Source: Streptomyces coelicoflavus (lineage in GTDB: Bacteria; Actinomycetota; Actinomycetes; Streptomycetales; Streptomycetaceae). Taken from it: a stretch of DNA of 64,000 nucleotides. The translations under genes and the position numbers were made by a program. The DNA lies in assembly GCF_003112555.1 (NCBI RefSeq), contig NZ_BEWB01000013.1, positions 1 to 64,000 of the forward strand, in the 5' to 3' direction. Each line of letters starts with the position of its first letter. The first letter of the stretch is position 1. The notes under the pieces are model-generated. The model worked only from the letters and a program-made list of their open reading frames with translations, was not told where the DNA came from and did no database searches. This document shows positions 1 to 8,468 of the stretch, in pieces.

Positions 1-77
1 CCGGTACGAGCAGCAGCCGGGACGGGCGGCGTGCCGTACCCTCGTGCTCAGTCAAGGACCTAGGCTGAGGGACTCAC

Positions 78-683
78 GTGGCAGAGGCGGAGCGCATCAT
101 CGGTACTCCGGACACCCCGGACGCGGCGGGGGACGGGCAGGAGCGGCCCGACGCCGAACAGGAGCAGACGCGGGAGCAGGCTCCTGAGCGCCCCCGGGGC
201 AAGCGGCGGGTCGCCGTGCTGTTCGCGGTCGCGCTGTTCGCGTACCTGCTCGATCTGGGCAGCAAGATGCTGGTGGTCGCCAAGCTGGAGCACCACGAGC
301 CGATCGAGATCATCGGTGACTGGCTGCGGTTCGCCGCGATCCGCAACGCGGGCGCCGCCTTCGGCTTCGGCGAGGCCTTCACGGTCATCTTCACGGTGAT
401 CGCGGCGGCCGTGATCGTCGTCATCGCCCGCCTCGCGCGCAAGCTGCGCAGCCTGCCGTGGGCGATCGCGCTCGGCCTGCTGCTCGGCGGTGCCCTCGGC
501 AACCTCACCGACCGCATCTTCCGTGCGCCCGGCGTCTTCGAGGGCGCGGTCGTGGACTTCATCGCGCCCAAGCACTTCGCCGTCTTCAACCTCGCCGACT
601 CGGCGATCGTCTGCGGCGGCATCCTGATCGTGATCCTCTCCTTCCGGGGCCTGGACCCGGACGGGACCGTCCACAAGGACTGA
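78..683 (+). CDS. lspA: Lipoprotein signal peptidase II
   Basis: Membrane aspartyl protease that removes the signal peptide from diacylglyceryl-modified prolipoproteins, acting after Lgt (encoded at 39741). The 201-residue product has a charged N-terminal extension of about 42 residues and then four predicted membrane segments. Both catalytic aspartates are present: D145 in GNLTDR and D174 in FNLADS. The GTG start is preceded by GAGGGA with a 5-nt gap. The family core is about 160 residues, so the hydrophilic N-terminal extension is typical of actinobacterial versions. rluD follows 95 nt downstream; the end of this gene is partly copied there (see repeat at 665-735). Confidence 0.96.
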   Translation: MAEAERIIGTPDTPDAAGDGQERPDAEQEQTREQAPERPRGKRRVAVLFAVALFAYLLDLGSKMLVVAKLEHHEPIEIIGDWLRFAAIRNAGAAFGFGEAFTVIFTVIAAAVIVVIARLARKLRSLPWAIALGLLLGGALGNLTDRIFRAPGVFEGAVVDFIAPKHFAVFNLADSAIVCGGILIVILSFRGLDPDGTVHKD

Positions 684-735
684 CCCGCACGGGGGCCCGG
701 TCGTCCACAGGAGCCCGGTCGTCCACAAGGACTGA
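665..735 (+). repeat. Short direct repeats at the lspA 3' end
   Basis: Three imperfect copies of a roughly 18-nt unit: 665-683 (containing the lspA stop codon), 695-712 and 713-735. Copies two and three share GCCCGGTCGTCCACA. The first and third both end in GTCCACAAGGACTGA, so the lspA terminal codons and stop are effectively duplicated. This looks like a local slippage duplication. Confidence 0.6.
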
Positions 736-778
736 GCGCGCGTTCGGGAGTGTCCGGGCCGTCCGGCATACTCGACGG

Positions 779-1723
779 GTGAGCACGATTCCCGAGATCC
801 GTACCCTGCCCGTGCCCGACGGCCTGGAGGGCGAGCGCGTCGACGCCGCCATCTCCCGCATGTTCGGCTTCTCCCGCACCAAGGCCGCCGAGCTGGCGGC
901 GGCGGGGAAGGTGCAGGTCGACGGGTCGGTGGTCGGCAAGTCGGAGCGGGTCCACGGCGGCGCCTGGCTCGAGGTCGAGATGCCGCAGGCGCCCGCGCCC
1001 GTGCAGGTGGTCGCCGAGCCCGTCGAGGGCATGGAGATCGTGCACGACGACGAGGACGTGGTCGTGATCGTCAAGCCGGTCGGCGTCGCCGCCCACCCGT
1101 CCCCCGGCTGGACCGGGCCGACGGTCATCGGCGGTCTGGCCGCCGCCGGGTACCGCATCTCCACCTCCGGTGCCGCCGAGCGCCAGGGCATCGTGCACCG
1201 CCTCGACGTCGGCACCTCCGGCCTGATGGCGGTGGCCAAGTCGGAGCGCGCGTACACCTCGCTCAAGCGCCAGTTCAAGGAGCGCACGGTCGACAAGCGC
1301 TACCACACGCTCGTGCAGGGCCACCCCGACCCGACCAGCGGCACCATCGACGCCCCCATCGGCCGCCACCCGCAGCACGACTACAAGTGGGCCGTCACCG
1401 CCGAGGGCAAGCCCTCCGTCACGCACTACGACCTCATCGAGGCCTTCCGCGCCGCCTCCCTGCTCGACGTGAAGCTGGAGACCGGCCGCACCCACCAGAT
1501 CCGCGTCCACATGGCTGCCCACCGCCACCCGTGCGTCGGCGACCTGACCTACGGCGCCGACCCCACCCTCGCCAAGCGGCTGCGGCTGACCCGGCAGTGG
1601 CTGCACGCCGTACGCCTCGGCTTCGAGCACCCCGGCACCGGCGACTGGGTGGAGTACGCCAGCGACTACCCCGAGGACCTCCAGCAGGCCCTCGACCTGG
1701 TCCGCGAGGAGACCTACGGATGA
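779..1723 (+). CDS. rluD: RluA/RluD-family pseudouridine synthase
   Basis: Converts uridines in rRNA to pseudouridine; RluD acts on the helix 69 loop of 23S rRNA. The product has 314 residues, an N-terminal S4 RNA-binding domain (about residues 16-70) and the RluA-type catalytic domain with catalytic D143 in HRLDVGTSG. The GTG at 779 is chosen because it gives the family length, and CATACT lies 6 nt upstream (767-772) with no Shine-Dalgarno, suggesting a leaderless transcript. The reading frame is open further upstream, but that part overlaps lspA and is not family-like. The stop overlaps the next gene's ATG (ATGA). Which RluA-family position it modifies cannot be told from sequence. Confidence 0.93.
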   Translation: MSTIPEIRTLPVPDGLEGERVDAAISRMFGFSRTKAAELAAAGKVQVDGSVVGKSERVHGGAWLEVEMPQAPAPVQVVAEPVEGMEIVHDDEDVVVIVKPVGVAAHPSPGWTGPTVIGGLAAAGYRISTSGAAERQGIVHRLDVGTSGLMAVAKSERAYTSLKRQFKERTVDKRYHTLVQGHPDPTSGTIDAPIGRHPQHDYKWAVTAEGKPSVTHYDLIEAFRAASLLDVKLETGRTHQIRVHMAAHRHPCVGDLTYGADPTLAKRLRLTRQWLHAVRLGFEHPGTGDWVEYASDYPEDLQQALDLVREETYG

Positions 1724-2220
1724 GCGCCCCGAGCCCGGCCCCGGGCCGGGACCCGGCCGCCTACGAGGTGCGCGTCGCCGAGGACCCCGCCGACCGGGAG
1801 GCCTGCTTCGCCGTGCGCAAGGACGTCTTCGTCGCCGAGCAGCAGGTCCCCGAGGACATCGAGTACGACGCCTACGACGCCGGCGCCGTGCACGTCCTCG
1901 CGGTCCGGGCGGACGGCGTGCCGCTCGGCACCGGCCGGCTGCTGCACGGCGCGGCGGCCGCGGCGAAGAACGGCGACGGCGACCGGGCCGTCGGCTCCCT
2001 GGGGCGGCTCGCGGTGACCGCGAAGGCCCGCGGTCTCGGCGTCGGGGCCGCGCTGGTGCGGGCCGTGGAGGACGCGGCCCGCGCGCGTGGACTCACCGCC
2101 GTGGATCTGCACGCACAGACCCACGCCCTGGGTTTCTACGAACGTCTGGGGTACGAGGCCTACGGACCCGAGTTCCCGGACGCAGGGATTCCGCACCGCG
2201 CGATGCGGCGAGCCCTGTAG
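1720..2220 (+). CDS. GNAT-family N-acetyltransferase
   Basis: Predicted acyl-CoA-dependent N-acetyltransferase of 166 residues. The acetyl-CoA-binding motif RGLGVGAAL is at residues 104-112. The N-terminal part, with DREACFAVRKDVFVAEQ and then VPEDIEYDAYD, is the ElaA-like arrangement in which a conserved EYD follows the first helix. Its ATG overlaps the rluD stop by ATGA, so the two are translationally coupled. Substrate unknown. Confidence 0.9.
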   Translation: MSAPSPAPGRDPAAYEVRVAEDPADREACFAVRKDVFVAEQQVPEDIEYDAYDAGAVHVLAVRADGVPLGTGRLLHGAAAAAKNGDGDRAVGSLGRLAVTAKARGLGVGAALVRAVEDAARARGLTAVDLHAQTHALGFYERLGYEAYGPEFPDAGIPHRAMRRAL

Positions 2221-2302
2221 CCGGGGCGGCGAACGGGCTGGTGAGACCGGTCGCGTGGCACGCTTGAGGTCCGCCGTGTAACGCCGAGACCCCACCGGAG
2301 CG

Positions 2303-3895
2303 GTGACCGTGGATCAGCTGGCCCTGTTGTTCATGCTGTTGCTCGGGGCCCTGCTGAGCGTCCCGATCGGTGACCGGCTCGGACTGCCGGCGCCGGTCCT
2401 GATGACGCTCCTCGGGATCGTCCTGGCCCTGCTCGAATTCGTGCCCAACGTCGACATCCCGCCCGAACTGATCCTGCCCGCGCTGCTGCCGCCGCTGCTG
2501 TACGCCGCCGTACGGCGCACCTCCTGGCGGCAGTTCGCGGCCAACAAGCGTCCCATCTTCCTGCTGGCCGTCGCGCTGGTCTTCATCACCATGGTCTGCG
2601 TGGCCTCCGTGGCCCACGCGATCGTGCCGGGGCTGCCGCTCGCCGCCGCCTTCGCGCTGGGCGCGCTGGTGGCGCCGCCCGACCCGGTCGCCGCGACCGC
2701 CGTCGCCGGGCAACTCGGACTGCCGCGCCGCCTGGTGTCCATTCTGGAGGGCGAGGGTCTCTTCAACGACGTGACGGCGATCGTCCTCTACCACGTGGCC
2801 ATCGCCGCCGCGGTCGGCGGTTCCTTCTCGCCGTGGCGGGCCGGTTTCGACCTGGTGCTGTCCGCCGTCGTCGCCGTCGCGATCGGGCTCGCCCTGGGCT
2901 GGGGCTCCAACAAGCTCATGAGCGTCCTCGGCGACCCGACCCTCCAGATCGGGCTGACCCTGCTGGTGCCGTTCGTGAGCTACGTCGCCGCCGACGAGCT
3001 GCACGGCTCGGGCGTGCTCGCCGTACTCACCACCGCCATGTTCCTCGCCGAGTACGCCTCGGACGCCGACGACGTGATGACCCGGCTAGGCGGCCACACC
3101 GTCTGGGACGTGGTCGACACCCTGGTCACCGGGGTGGCCTTCGGGCTGATCGGACTCGAACTGCACAACGCCGTGCGCACCGCCTCCGGCCGGTGGACCG
3201 AACTGCTCGGCTGGTCGGCGGCGATCCTCGCCGTCGTCGTCCTGGTCCGGCTGCTGTACCTGCTGCCGGCCACCTGGCTGACCCAGCGGCTGCACGCCAG
3301 ACGCGACCAGGACGAGGACATCCCGACGAGCTGGCGGGAGACGGTGGTCATGTGGTGGGCGGGGATGCGGGGCGTGGCCTCGGTCGCGCTGGCCCTGGCG
3401 ATCCCGCTGGAGACGGACGACGGAGCGGCCTTCCCGCACCGGGAGGAGATCGTCTTCATCGCGTTCGGCGTGATCATGGGCACCCTGTTGCTACAGGGTC
3501 TGACCCTGCCCTGGCTGGTGGGCCGGCTCGGGGTACGGGCGGACACCGAGCGGGAGCAGGAGTTCGAGCGGGACCTCGCGCTGCGGGCGGCCAGGGCGGC
3601 CAGACAGCGGCTCAAGGAGATCGAGTCGGTGGAGGAACTGCCGGAGGAGCTGTCCGAGCAGATGCTGCGGCGCGCCTTCGACATCGGCATACGCATCAGC
3701 CCGGACCTCGGGGACGAGGAACGGCGGGAGGCGCAGGAGCAGCGGGCCCGGCGGATCAAACGGGTCCGGCGCATCCAGGGCGAGATGCTGAGCGCCGCCC
3801 GGCACGAGGTGCTGGCGGCCCGCAGCGAGGCCGGCGCCGACCCGGAGATCGTCGACCGGGTCCTGCGCCACCTGGACGTGCGCAGCCTGCGCTGA
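2303..3895 (+). CDS. Na+/H+ antiporter, CPA1 family
   Basis: Integral membrane cation/proton antiporter of 530 residues. About 12 hydrophobic segments cover residues 1-400, with the family hallmarks ALVAPPDPVAATAV and EGLFNDVTAIVLYH, the conserved membrane acidic residues of CPA1 exchangers. A charged cytoplasmic tail of about 130 residues rich in Arg and Glu follows. GTG start at 2303; a second in-frame GTG at 2309 would shorten it by two residues. It stands alone, convergent with the MscS gene. Probably maintains cytoplasmic pH or Na+; ion specificity is not visible. Confidence 0.92.
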   Translation: MTVDQLALLFMLLLGALLSVPIGDRLGLPAPVLMTLLGIVLALLEFVPNVDIPPELILPALLPPLLYAAVRRTSWRQFAANKRPIFLLAVALVFITMVCVASVAHAIVPGLPLAAAFALGALVAPPDPVAATAVAGQLGLPRRLVSILEGEGLFNDVTAIVLYHVAIAAAVGGSFSPWRAGFDLVLSAVVAVAIGLALGWGSNKLMSVLGDPTLQIGLTLLVPFVSYVAADELHGSGVLAVLTTAMFLAEYASDADDVMTRLGGHTVWDVVDTLVTGVAFGLIGLELHNAVRTASGRWTELLGWSAAILAVVVLVRLLYLLPATWLTQRLHARRDQDEDIPTSWRETVVMWWAGMRGVASVALALAIPLETDDGAAFPHREEIVFIAFGVIMGTLLLQGLTLPWLVGRLGVRADTEREQEFERDLALRAARAARQRLKEIESVEELPEELSEQMLRRAFDIGIRISPDLGDEERREAQEQRARRIKRVRRIQGEMLSAARHEVLAARSEAGADPEIVDRVLRHLDVRSLR

Positions 3896-3912
3896 CCCGC
3901 GGGCGCGGCACC

Positions 3913-3929
3913 GCGCCGGTCACCGGCGC
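3913..3929. terminator. Inverted repeat between convergent antiporter and MscS genes
   Basis: Compact perfect inverted repeat GCGCCGG-tca-CCGGCGC (with one more possible pair) 18 nt after the antiporter stop. It has no T-tract. Its position between two convergent genes suits a bidirectional, factor-independent Streptomyces-type terminator. Confidence 0.5.
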
Positions 3930-3967
3930 CGCTCTTCGCCGTGCCCGCCGAAGCGGCCGGGCACCGG

Positions 3968-5122
3968 TCATCGGCTCCGGCTCTTCGCCGGCCGTTCCGT
4001 GAAGTGGCGGGAGGGCGGCTCCGGGGAGGGGTGGGAGCCCGCGTCGGAGGAGCGGCGGGCGTGCGGGAGGCCGTCGTGCGGCGGACGCGGCGCCGCCTCC
4101 GCCGTACTGACCCGCGGCAGTGCGTACGGGTGCTCGTCCGCCAGCCAGCGGATCATCCCCTCGCGGACCGCCACCCGCACCGTCCAGATGTCGTCCGCGT
4201 CCTTCGCCGTCACCAGGGCCCGTACCTCCATGGTGGTCGGGGTGGTGTCCGTGACGGTCAGGTTGTAGTTGCGCCCGTCCCAGGCCGGGCACTCGCGCAG
4301 GAGGTCGCGCAGCCGCTCGCGCATCAGGTCCGTCGGCGCCGAGTGGTCGAGGTGCCAGTAGACGGTCCCGGTCATCTGCGGGGTGCCGCGCGACCAGTTC
4401 TCGAACGGCTTCGACGTGAAGTACGACACGGGCATCGTGATCCGCCGCTCGTCCCAGGTGCGCACCGTCAGATACGTCAGGGTGATCTCCTCGACGGTGC
4501 CCCACTCCCCGTCCACCACGACCGTGTCGCCCATGCGCACCATGTCGCCGAAGGCGATCTGGAACCCGGCGAACAGGTTGCCCAGCGTGGACTGGGCCGC
4601 CACACCGGCGACGATGCCGATGATCCCGGCCGAGGCCAGCAGCGAGGCACCGGCCGCGCGCATCGCCGGGAACGTCAGCAGCATCGACGACACGGCGACC
4701 ACGCCGACCACCGCCGTGACCACCCGCATGATCAGCGACACCTGGGTCCGCACGCGCCGCACCCGGGCCGGGTCGCGCTCGGCGTGGGCGTGCGCGTAAC
4801 GGGAGTAGGACGTCTCGACGACCGCCGCGGCGATCCGGACCACCAGCCAGGCCACCGAGCCGATCAGCAGCAGTGTCAGCGTCCGGCCGACCCCGGTCTG
4901 GTGCTCGGGGAACACCTCGGCCTCGACGTACGACCCTCGCAGCAGGCCCGCGCAGAGCGCGATCTGGTAGGGCACGCGGGCGCGCCGCAGCAGCCCCCAC
5001 AGCGGTGTCTCGGGGTGGCGTCCGTCGGCCTTGCGCAGCAACAGGTCGGTGGCCCAGCCGATGACCAGGGTCAACAGCACCGAGCCGCCGACCACGATCA
5101 GCGGGCGGAGTATCGTCTCCAT
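3968..5122 (-). CDS. MscS-family small-conductance mechanosensitive channel
   Basis: Membrane channel that opens under membrane tension and releases solutes on hypo-osmotic shock. The product has 384 residues, with hydrophobic segments near residues 7-30, 60-90, 130-150 and 155-185. The pore-lining helix GASLLASAGIIGIVAGVAAQ is followed by LGNLFAGFQIAFGDMVRMGD, the canonical MscS pore and beta-domain entry. The C-terminal 40 residues are low complexity. The gene ends in a segment that resembles the intergenic repeat at 3918-3941. Confidence 0.94.
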   Translation of the reverse strand: METILRPLIVVGGSVLLTLVIGWATDLLLRKADGRHPETPLWGLLRRARVPYQIALCAGLLRGSYVEAEVFPEHQTGVGRTLTLLLIGSVAWLVVRIAAAVVETSYSRYAHAHAERDPARVRRVRTQVSLIMRVVTAVVGVVAVSSMLLTFPAMRAAGASLLASAGIIGIVAGVAAQSTLGNLFAGFQIAFGDMVRMGDTVVVDGEWGTVEEITLTYLTVRTWDERRITMPVSYFTSKPFENWSRGTPQMTGTVYWHLDHSAPTDLMRERLRDLLRECPAWDGRNYNLTVTDTTPTTMEVRALVTAKDADDIWTVRVAVREGMIRWLADEHPYALPRVSTAEAAPRPPHDGLPHARRSSDAGSHPSPEPPSRHFTERPAKSRSR

Positions 5123-5227
5123 CCCTCGAACGTAACCGCCACCGCCGTGCGGTGAACCTGTGACTTACGTCCTGCCCCGGGCATCGCCCGGCGCCGTGCT
5201 GTCACACCCGGCTGGCACCATGGCCTC

Positions 5228-5818
5228 ATGAACATCGTGCTCTTTCACTCGACCCTCGGACCGAGGCCCGCGGTGCGGCAGGCCGCCGACCGCCTGCGCG
5301 ACGCCGGGCACCAGGTGTGGACCCCGGACCTCTTCGAGGGCCGTACCTTCGACTCGGTCGAGGAGGGCATGGCCCATCAGGACGGCATCGGCCGGGAGGA
5401 GCTGCTGAAGCGGGCCGTGCTGGCCGCCGCGCCCTACTCCGAGCGCGGGCTGGTGTACGCCGGGTTCTCGCTCGGCGCCTCCATCGCCCAGACCCTCGCC
5501 CTCGGCGACCACCGGGCGCGCGGACTGCTGCTCCTGCACGGCACCTCGGACCTCGCGCCCAACGCCTCGGTCGACGAGCTGCCGGTCCAGCTGCACGTGG
5601 CCGAGCCGGACCCCTTCGAGACGGACGACTGGCTCAGCGCCTGGTACCTCCAGATGGGCCGGATCGGCGCCGACGTCGAGGTGCACAGGTATCCCGGCGC
5701 CGGTCATCTGTACACCGACCCGGAGCTGGACGACTACGACGCCGAGGCGGCCGAGGCCACCTGGCGGGTGGCGCTCGGCTTCCTCGAAACGCTTCAGGAG
5801 GCTCAGACCGGGGTGTAG
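5228..5818 (+). CDS. Dienelactone hydrolase-family alpha/beta hydrolase
   Basis: Small alpha/beta-hydrolase of 196 residues. The nucleophile elbow is GFSLGAS with Ser81 where classic dienelactone hydrolases carry Cys. The acid is probably Asp in VAEPDPF and the base His in GAGHLYTD. Start ATG is preceded by CACCAT 6 nt upstream and no Shine-Dalgarno (leaderless-like). The Ser nucleophile argues for an esterase or related role rather than dienelactone hydrolysis. The 3' end overlaps the convergent phoD gene by 16 bp. Confidence 0.87.
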   Translation: MNIVLFHSTLGPRPAVRQAADRLRDAGHQVWTPDLFEGRTFDSVEEGMAHQDGIGREELLKRAVLAAAPYSERGLVYAGFSLGASIAQTLALGDHRARGLLLLHGTSDLAPNASVDELPVQLHVAEPDPFETDDWLSAWYLQMGRIGADVEVHRYPGAGHLYTDPELDDYDAEAAEATWRVALGFLETLQEAQTGV

Positions 5819-7476
5819 ACGCGCTCGACCCGCTGGGTGCCGCTGCGGGTGCGGTAGGAGCGGGCCCAGGCGGAGGTGGCGTCCGCGTCGGTGCGGTCGG
5901 AGACGACGTAGTAGTCCATCTGCGTCCGTTCCGCGGTGACGTCCAGCACGCCGTAGCCGTGCCGGTCGGTGTCGACCCAGTGGACGTGCCGGTTCGCGGC
6001 CCGGATCACCGGCGCCGCGATCGCCGAGACGGTGCCCTCGCGGACCTTCACGATGTCGTCGAGGTTGTCGGAGGTCACCGACGTGACGACGAACTCCGTG
6101 GCCGCCGAGGCGGACAGCGGGTACGTCCCCGCGTGGTGCGGCACGTCGTTGGCCCACGCCATGTGGATGTCGCCGGTCAGGAACACCGTGTTGCGGATCG
6201 CGTGCGCGCGCAGGTGGGCCAGCAGCTCGCGCCGGTCGTCGGTGTAGCCGTCCCACTGGTCGGTGTTGAGGGCGATGCCCTCCTTCGGCAGCCCGAGCAG
6301 CTCGGCGAGCGGCCCGAGCAGCGAGGCGGGGAGCGCGCCCACCGCGAACGGCGAGATCATCACCGGGTTGCCGACCAGCCGCCAGGTGGCGTCGGAGGAG
6401 GCGAGCCCCGCCTTGAGCCAGTCGAGCTGGGCGCGGCCGGTGAGGGTGCGGTCGGGGTCGTCGACGTCGCCGTTGCCGAGCGCCACCTGCTGCGAGCGGA
6501 AGGAGCGCAGGTCCAGCAGCGACAGGTCGACCAGCTTGCCGAACCGCAGCCGCCGGTAGGTGGTGCCGGCGATCGCCGGGCGCACCGGCATCCACTCGAA
6601 GTAGGCCCGCTTGGCGGCGCTCTGCCGCTCCGCCCAGGGCCCCTCGGCGCCCTCGGTGTGGTTCTCGGCGCCCCCGGACCAGGTGTCGTTGGCGATCTCG
6701 TGGTCGTCCCAGATCGCCACCACCGGAGCCGTCGCGTGCAGCGCCTGGAGGTCGGGGTCGGTCTTGTAACGGCCGTGCCGGATCCGGTAGTCGGCGAGCG
6801 TGAGGATCTCGTGGGCGGGGGCGTGCGGGCGTACGACGGTGTCGCGGGTGCCGTACTCGCCGGTTCCGTATTCGTAGATGTAGTCGCCCAGGTGCAGCCA
6901 GGCGTCCAGGTCGCCGCGGGCCGCGAGATGCCGGTACGAGGAGAAGTACCCGGCCTCCCAGTTGGCGCAGGAGACCACGCCGAAGCGCAGGCCGGTGACG
7001 GCCGCGTCGTGTGCGGGGGCGGTGCGGGTGCGGGCGGCGGGGGAGTCGGTGGGGCCCGCGGAGAAGCGGAACCAGTAGTCCGTGGCGGGCGCGAGGCCGC
7101 GCACGTCCGCCTTGACGGTGTGGTCGGAGGCCGCCGTCGCGGTGACGGAGCCCTTGGCGACGACGTTCGTGAGGGCCTTGTCCGTGGCGACGATCCAGCT
7201 CACCTCGGTGTCCGGGCCGGTTCCGGAGCCCGGTATGGCCTCGGGCACCGGTGTCACCCGGGTCCACAGCAGGATCCCGTCGGGCAGGGGATCGCCGGAG
7301 GCGACGCCGTGCAGGAAGGCGGGGGCCGCGTCGGCGGCGCCGGCGGGAAGGGCCGCGGCGAGCGGGGCGGCCAGCACGGCACCGGCCGCCGCGGCCTTGA
7401 CGACCGTACGGCGGCTCGGGGTGCGGGAGTTCGCGGATGTCTCGTTGTTTTCGGAGGCTCTGTGTCGACTGGTCAC
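5803..7476 (-). CDS. phoD: PhoD-type alkaline phosphatase, Tat-exported
   Basis: Secreted phosphodiesterase/phosphomonoesterase of 557 residues. The Tat motif SRRTVVK is at residues 21-27, followed by a hydrophobic Ala-rich stretch and AGAADA before the mature domain. PhoD metal-site signatures are visible: VVSCANWEAG (Cys ligand), HLGDYIYEYG (Asp and Tyr), IWDDHEIANDTW and TGDIHMAW. GTG start at 7476; no Shine-Dalgarno is present because an inverted repeat ends two bases before it, and TAACCT 8 nt upstream of the GTG looks like a -10 box for a leaderless message. In S. coelicolor phoD belongs to the PhoP (phosphate starvation) regulon; I could not identify a convincing PHO box here. Confidence 0.95.
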   Translation of the reverse strand: MTSRHRASENNETSANSRTPSRRTVVKAAAAGAVLAAPLAAALPAGAADAAPAFLHGVASGDPLPDGILLWTRVTPVPEAIPGSGTGPDTEVSWIVATDKALTNVVAKGSVTATAASDHTVKADVRGLAPATDYWFRFSAGPTDSPAARTRTAPAHDAAVTGLRFGVVSCANWEAGYFSSYRHLAARGDLDAWLHLGDYIYEYGTGEYGTRDTVVRPHAPAHEILTLADYRIRHGRYKTDPDLQALHATAPVVAIWDDHEIANDTWSGGAENHTEGAEGPWAERQSAAKRAYFEWMPVRPAIAGTTYRRLRFGKLVDLSLLDLRSFRSQQVALGNGDVDDPDRTLTGRAQLDWLKAGLASSDATWRLVGNPVMISPFAVGALPASLLGPLAELLGLPKEGIALNTDQWDGYTDDRRELLAHLRAHAIRNTVFLTGDIHMAWANDVPHHAGTYPLSASAATEFVVTSVTSDNLDDIVKVREGTVSAIAAPVIRAANRHVHWVDTDRHGYGVLDVTAERTQMDYYVVSDRTDADATSAWARSYRTRSGTQRVERVYTPV

Positions 7477-7478
7477 GG

Positions 7479-7498
7479 CCGATCAGGTTACTGATCGG
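7479..7498 (-). promoter_or_regulatory. Palindrome overlapping the phoD start region
   Basis: Perfect inverted repeat CCGATCAG-gtta-CTGATCGG ending two bases upstream of the phoD GTG. Read on the minus strand it encloses TAACCT, a plausible -10 hexamer. It could be an operator that covers the promoter, or a translation-control hairpin. On the minus strand ACC-starting units also recur with 11-nt spacing, as in PhoP direct-repeat sites, but the match is weak. Confidence 0.5.
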
Positions 7499-7506
7499 TA
7501 TGCACG

Positions 7507-7540
7507 CGAGTGGGCGAACTCGCAAAAGTTCGCCCACTCG
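7507..7540 (-). terminator. Terminator hairpin after the DsbA-like gene
   Basis: Perfect 14-bp inverted repeat (CGAGTGGGCGAACT at 7507-7520 and its complement at 7527-7540) with a 6-nt loop CGCAAA. It starts 19 nt after the stop of the upstream minus-strand gene. It has no U-tract. It separates that gene from phoD. Confidence 0.75.
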
Positions 7541-7559
7541 TCAGACGACGATCACCGGG

Positions 7560-8360
7560 TCACTTGGTGACGCCCGCGTCCTTCAGCGCCTTCTGCCACG
7601 CGTCGGGCGTGCTCGGCGTCTCGACCACCTTGTCGTTGATCTTGATGGTCGGGGTCGACTCGACGCCCTCGGCCTTGTCGAAGGACTTGCTCATCCGTAC
7701 CGCCCAGGCGTCGTAGGTGCCCTTCTCCACGGCGTCCTGGAACTTCTTGTTGCCCTTCAGCGCGTCGACCGAGTCCGCCACCTTGATCAGGTAGTCGTCC
7801 TTGGCGAACTCGTCGGTCGACTCCTCGGGGTGGTACTCCGTGGAGTACAGCGCGGTCTTGTAGTCCACGAACGCCTCGGGGCTGACGTTCAGCGCGGCGC
7901 CGAGCGCGCTCAGCGCGTTCTTCGAGCCCTCGCCGCCCAGGTTGCCGTCGAGGAAGGTGCCGATGGTGAAGGAGAGCTTGTAGTCGCCGTCCTCCATGCC
8001 CTTGTTGACGCTCTCGCCGATGCTCTGCTCCATGGCGGCGCAGCCCGGGCAGCGCGGGTCCTCGTAGAGGTGGACGACGTTGTCGGACTTGGACTCGCCC
8101 AGGACGACCGTCGTGCCGTCCTTGCCGGAGGTGTTGGCCGGGGGCACCACCTTCGCCTCGGCGGCCTTGTCCCAGCCGGTGGGCTTGTTGTTCTGCACGA
8201 CGGCGTAGCTGATGCCGCCGGCTATCGCCAGCACGCCGACGATGGAGGCGGCCACGACGGCCTGCCGCTTGACCTTGTCGCGCTTGGCCTGGCGCTCGCG
8301 CTCCTGGCGCAGACGCTCACGGGCCGCCGTCTTCGCCGCCTGGCTGTTCCGCTTGCTCAT
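7560..8360 (-). CDS. Membrane-anchored DsbA-family thiol oxidoreductase
   Basis: Thioredoxin-fold protein of 266 residues. A very basic cytoplasmic N-terminus (Lys/Arg/Gln-rich, residues 1-33) precedes one membrane segment (about 34-55). The extracytoplasmic domain has the redox motif C104-P-G-C107 in DPRCPGCAAME and a family cis-Pro region VESTPTIKIND. It probably introduces or isomerises disulfides in exported proteins. A paralogue with the same layout lies at 38891-39664. Signal-anchor topology is inferred from the absence of a cleavage site. Confidence 0.9.
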   Translation of the reverse strand: MSKRNSQAAKTAARERLRQERERQAKRDKVKRQAVVAASIVGVLAIAGGISYAVVQNNKPTGWDKAAEAKVVPPANTSGKDGTTVVLGESKSDNVVHLYEDPRCPGCAAMEQSIGESVNKGMEDGDYKLSFTIGTFLDGNLGGEGSKNALSALGAALNVSPEAFVDYKTALYSTEYHPEESTDEFAKDDYLIKVADSVDALKGNKKFQDAVEKGTYDAWAVRMSKSFDKAEGVESTPTIKINDKVVETPSTPDAWQKALKDAGVTK

Positions 8361-8468
8361 GTCGGTGATCTCTCCGCGGGGACGCGCACACGGGGGTGTG
8401 CGGAAGTACGTATGGGGGACTGCTGTGCTCGGTGGTGCTCGTGCGACTGCTGCGGCTCGGGTGCCGGG

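Noticed and set aside
1..77. Gene fragment upstream of lspA
   Set aside because: No frame with coding character is evident in the 77 bases; only the lspA Shine-Dalgarno (GAGGGA) can be supported.
7477..7560. PHO box upstream of phoD
   Set aside because: ACC-type units recur with 11-nt spacing on the minus strand but do not match the GTTCACC-like consensus well enough; the perfect palindromes explain the region better.
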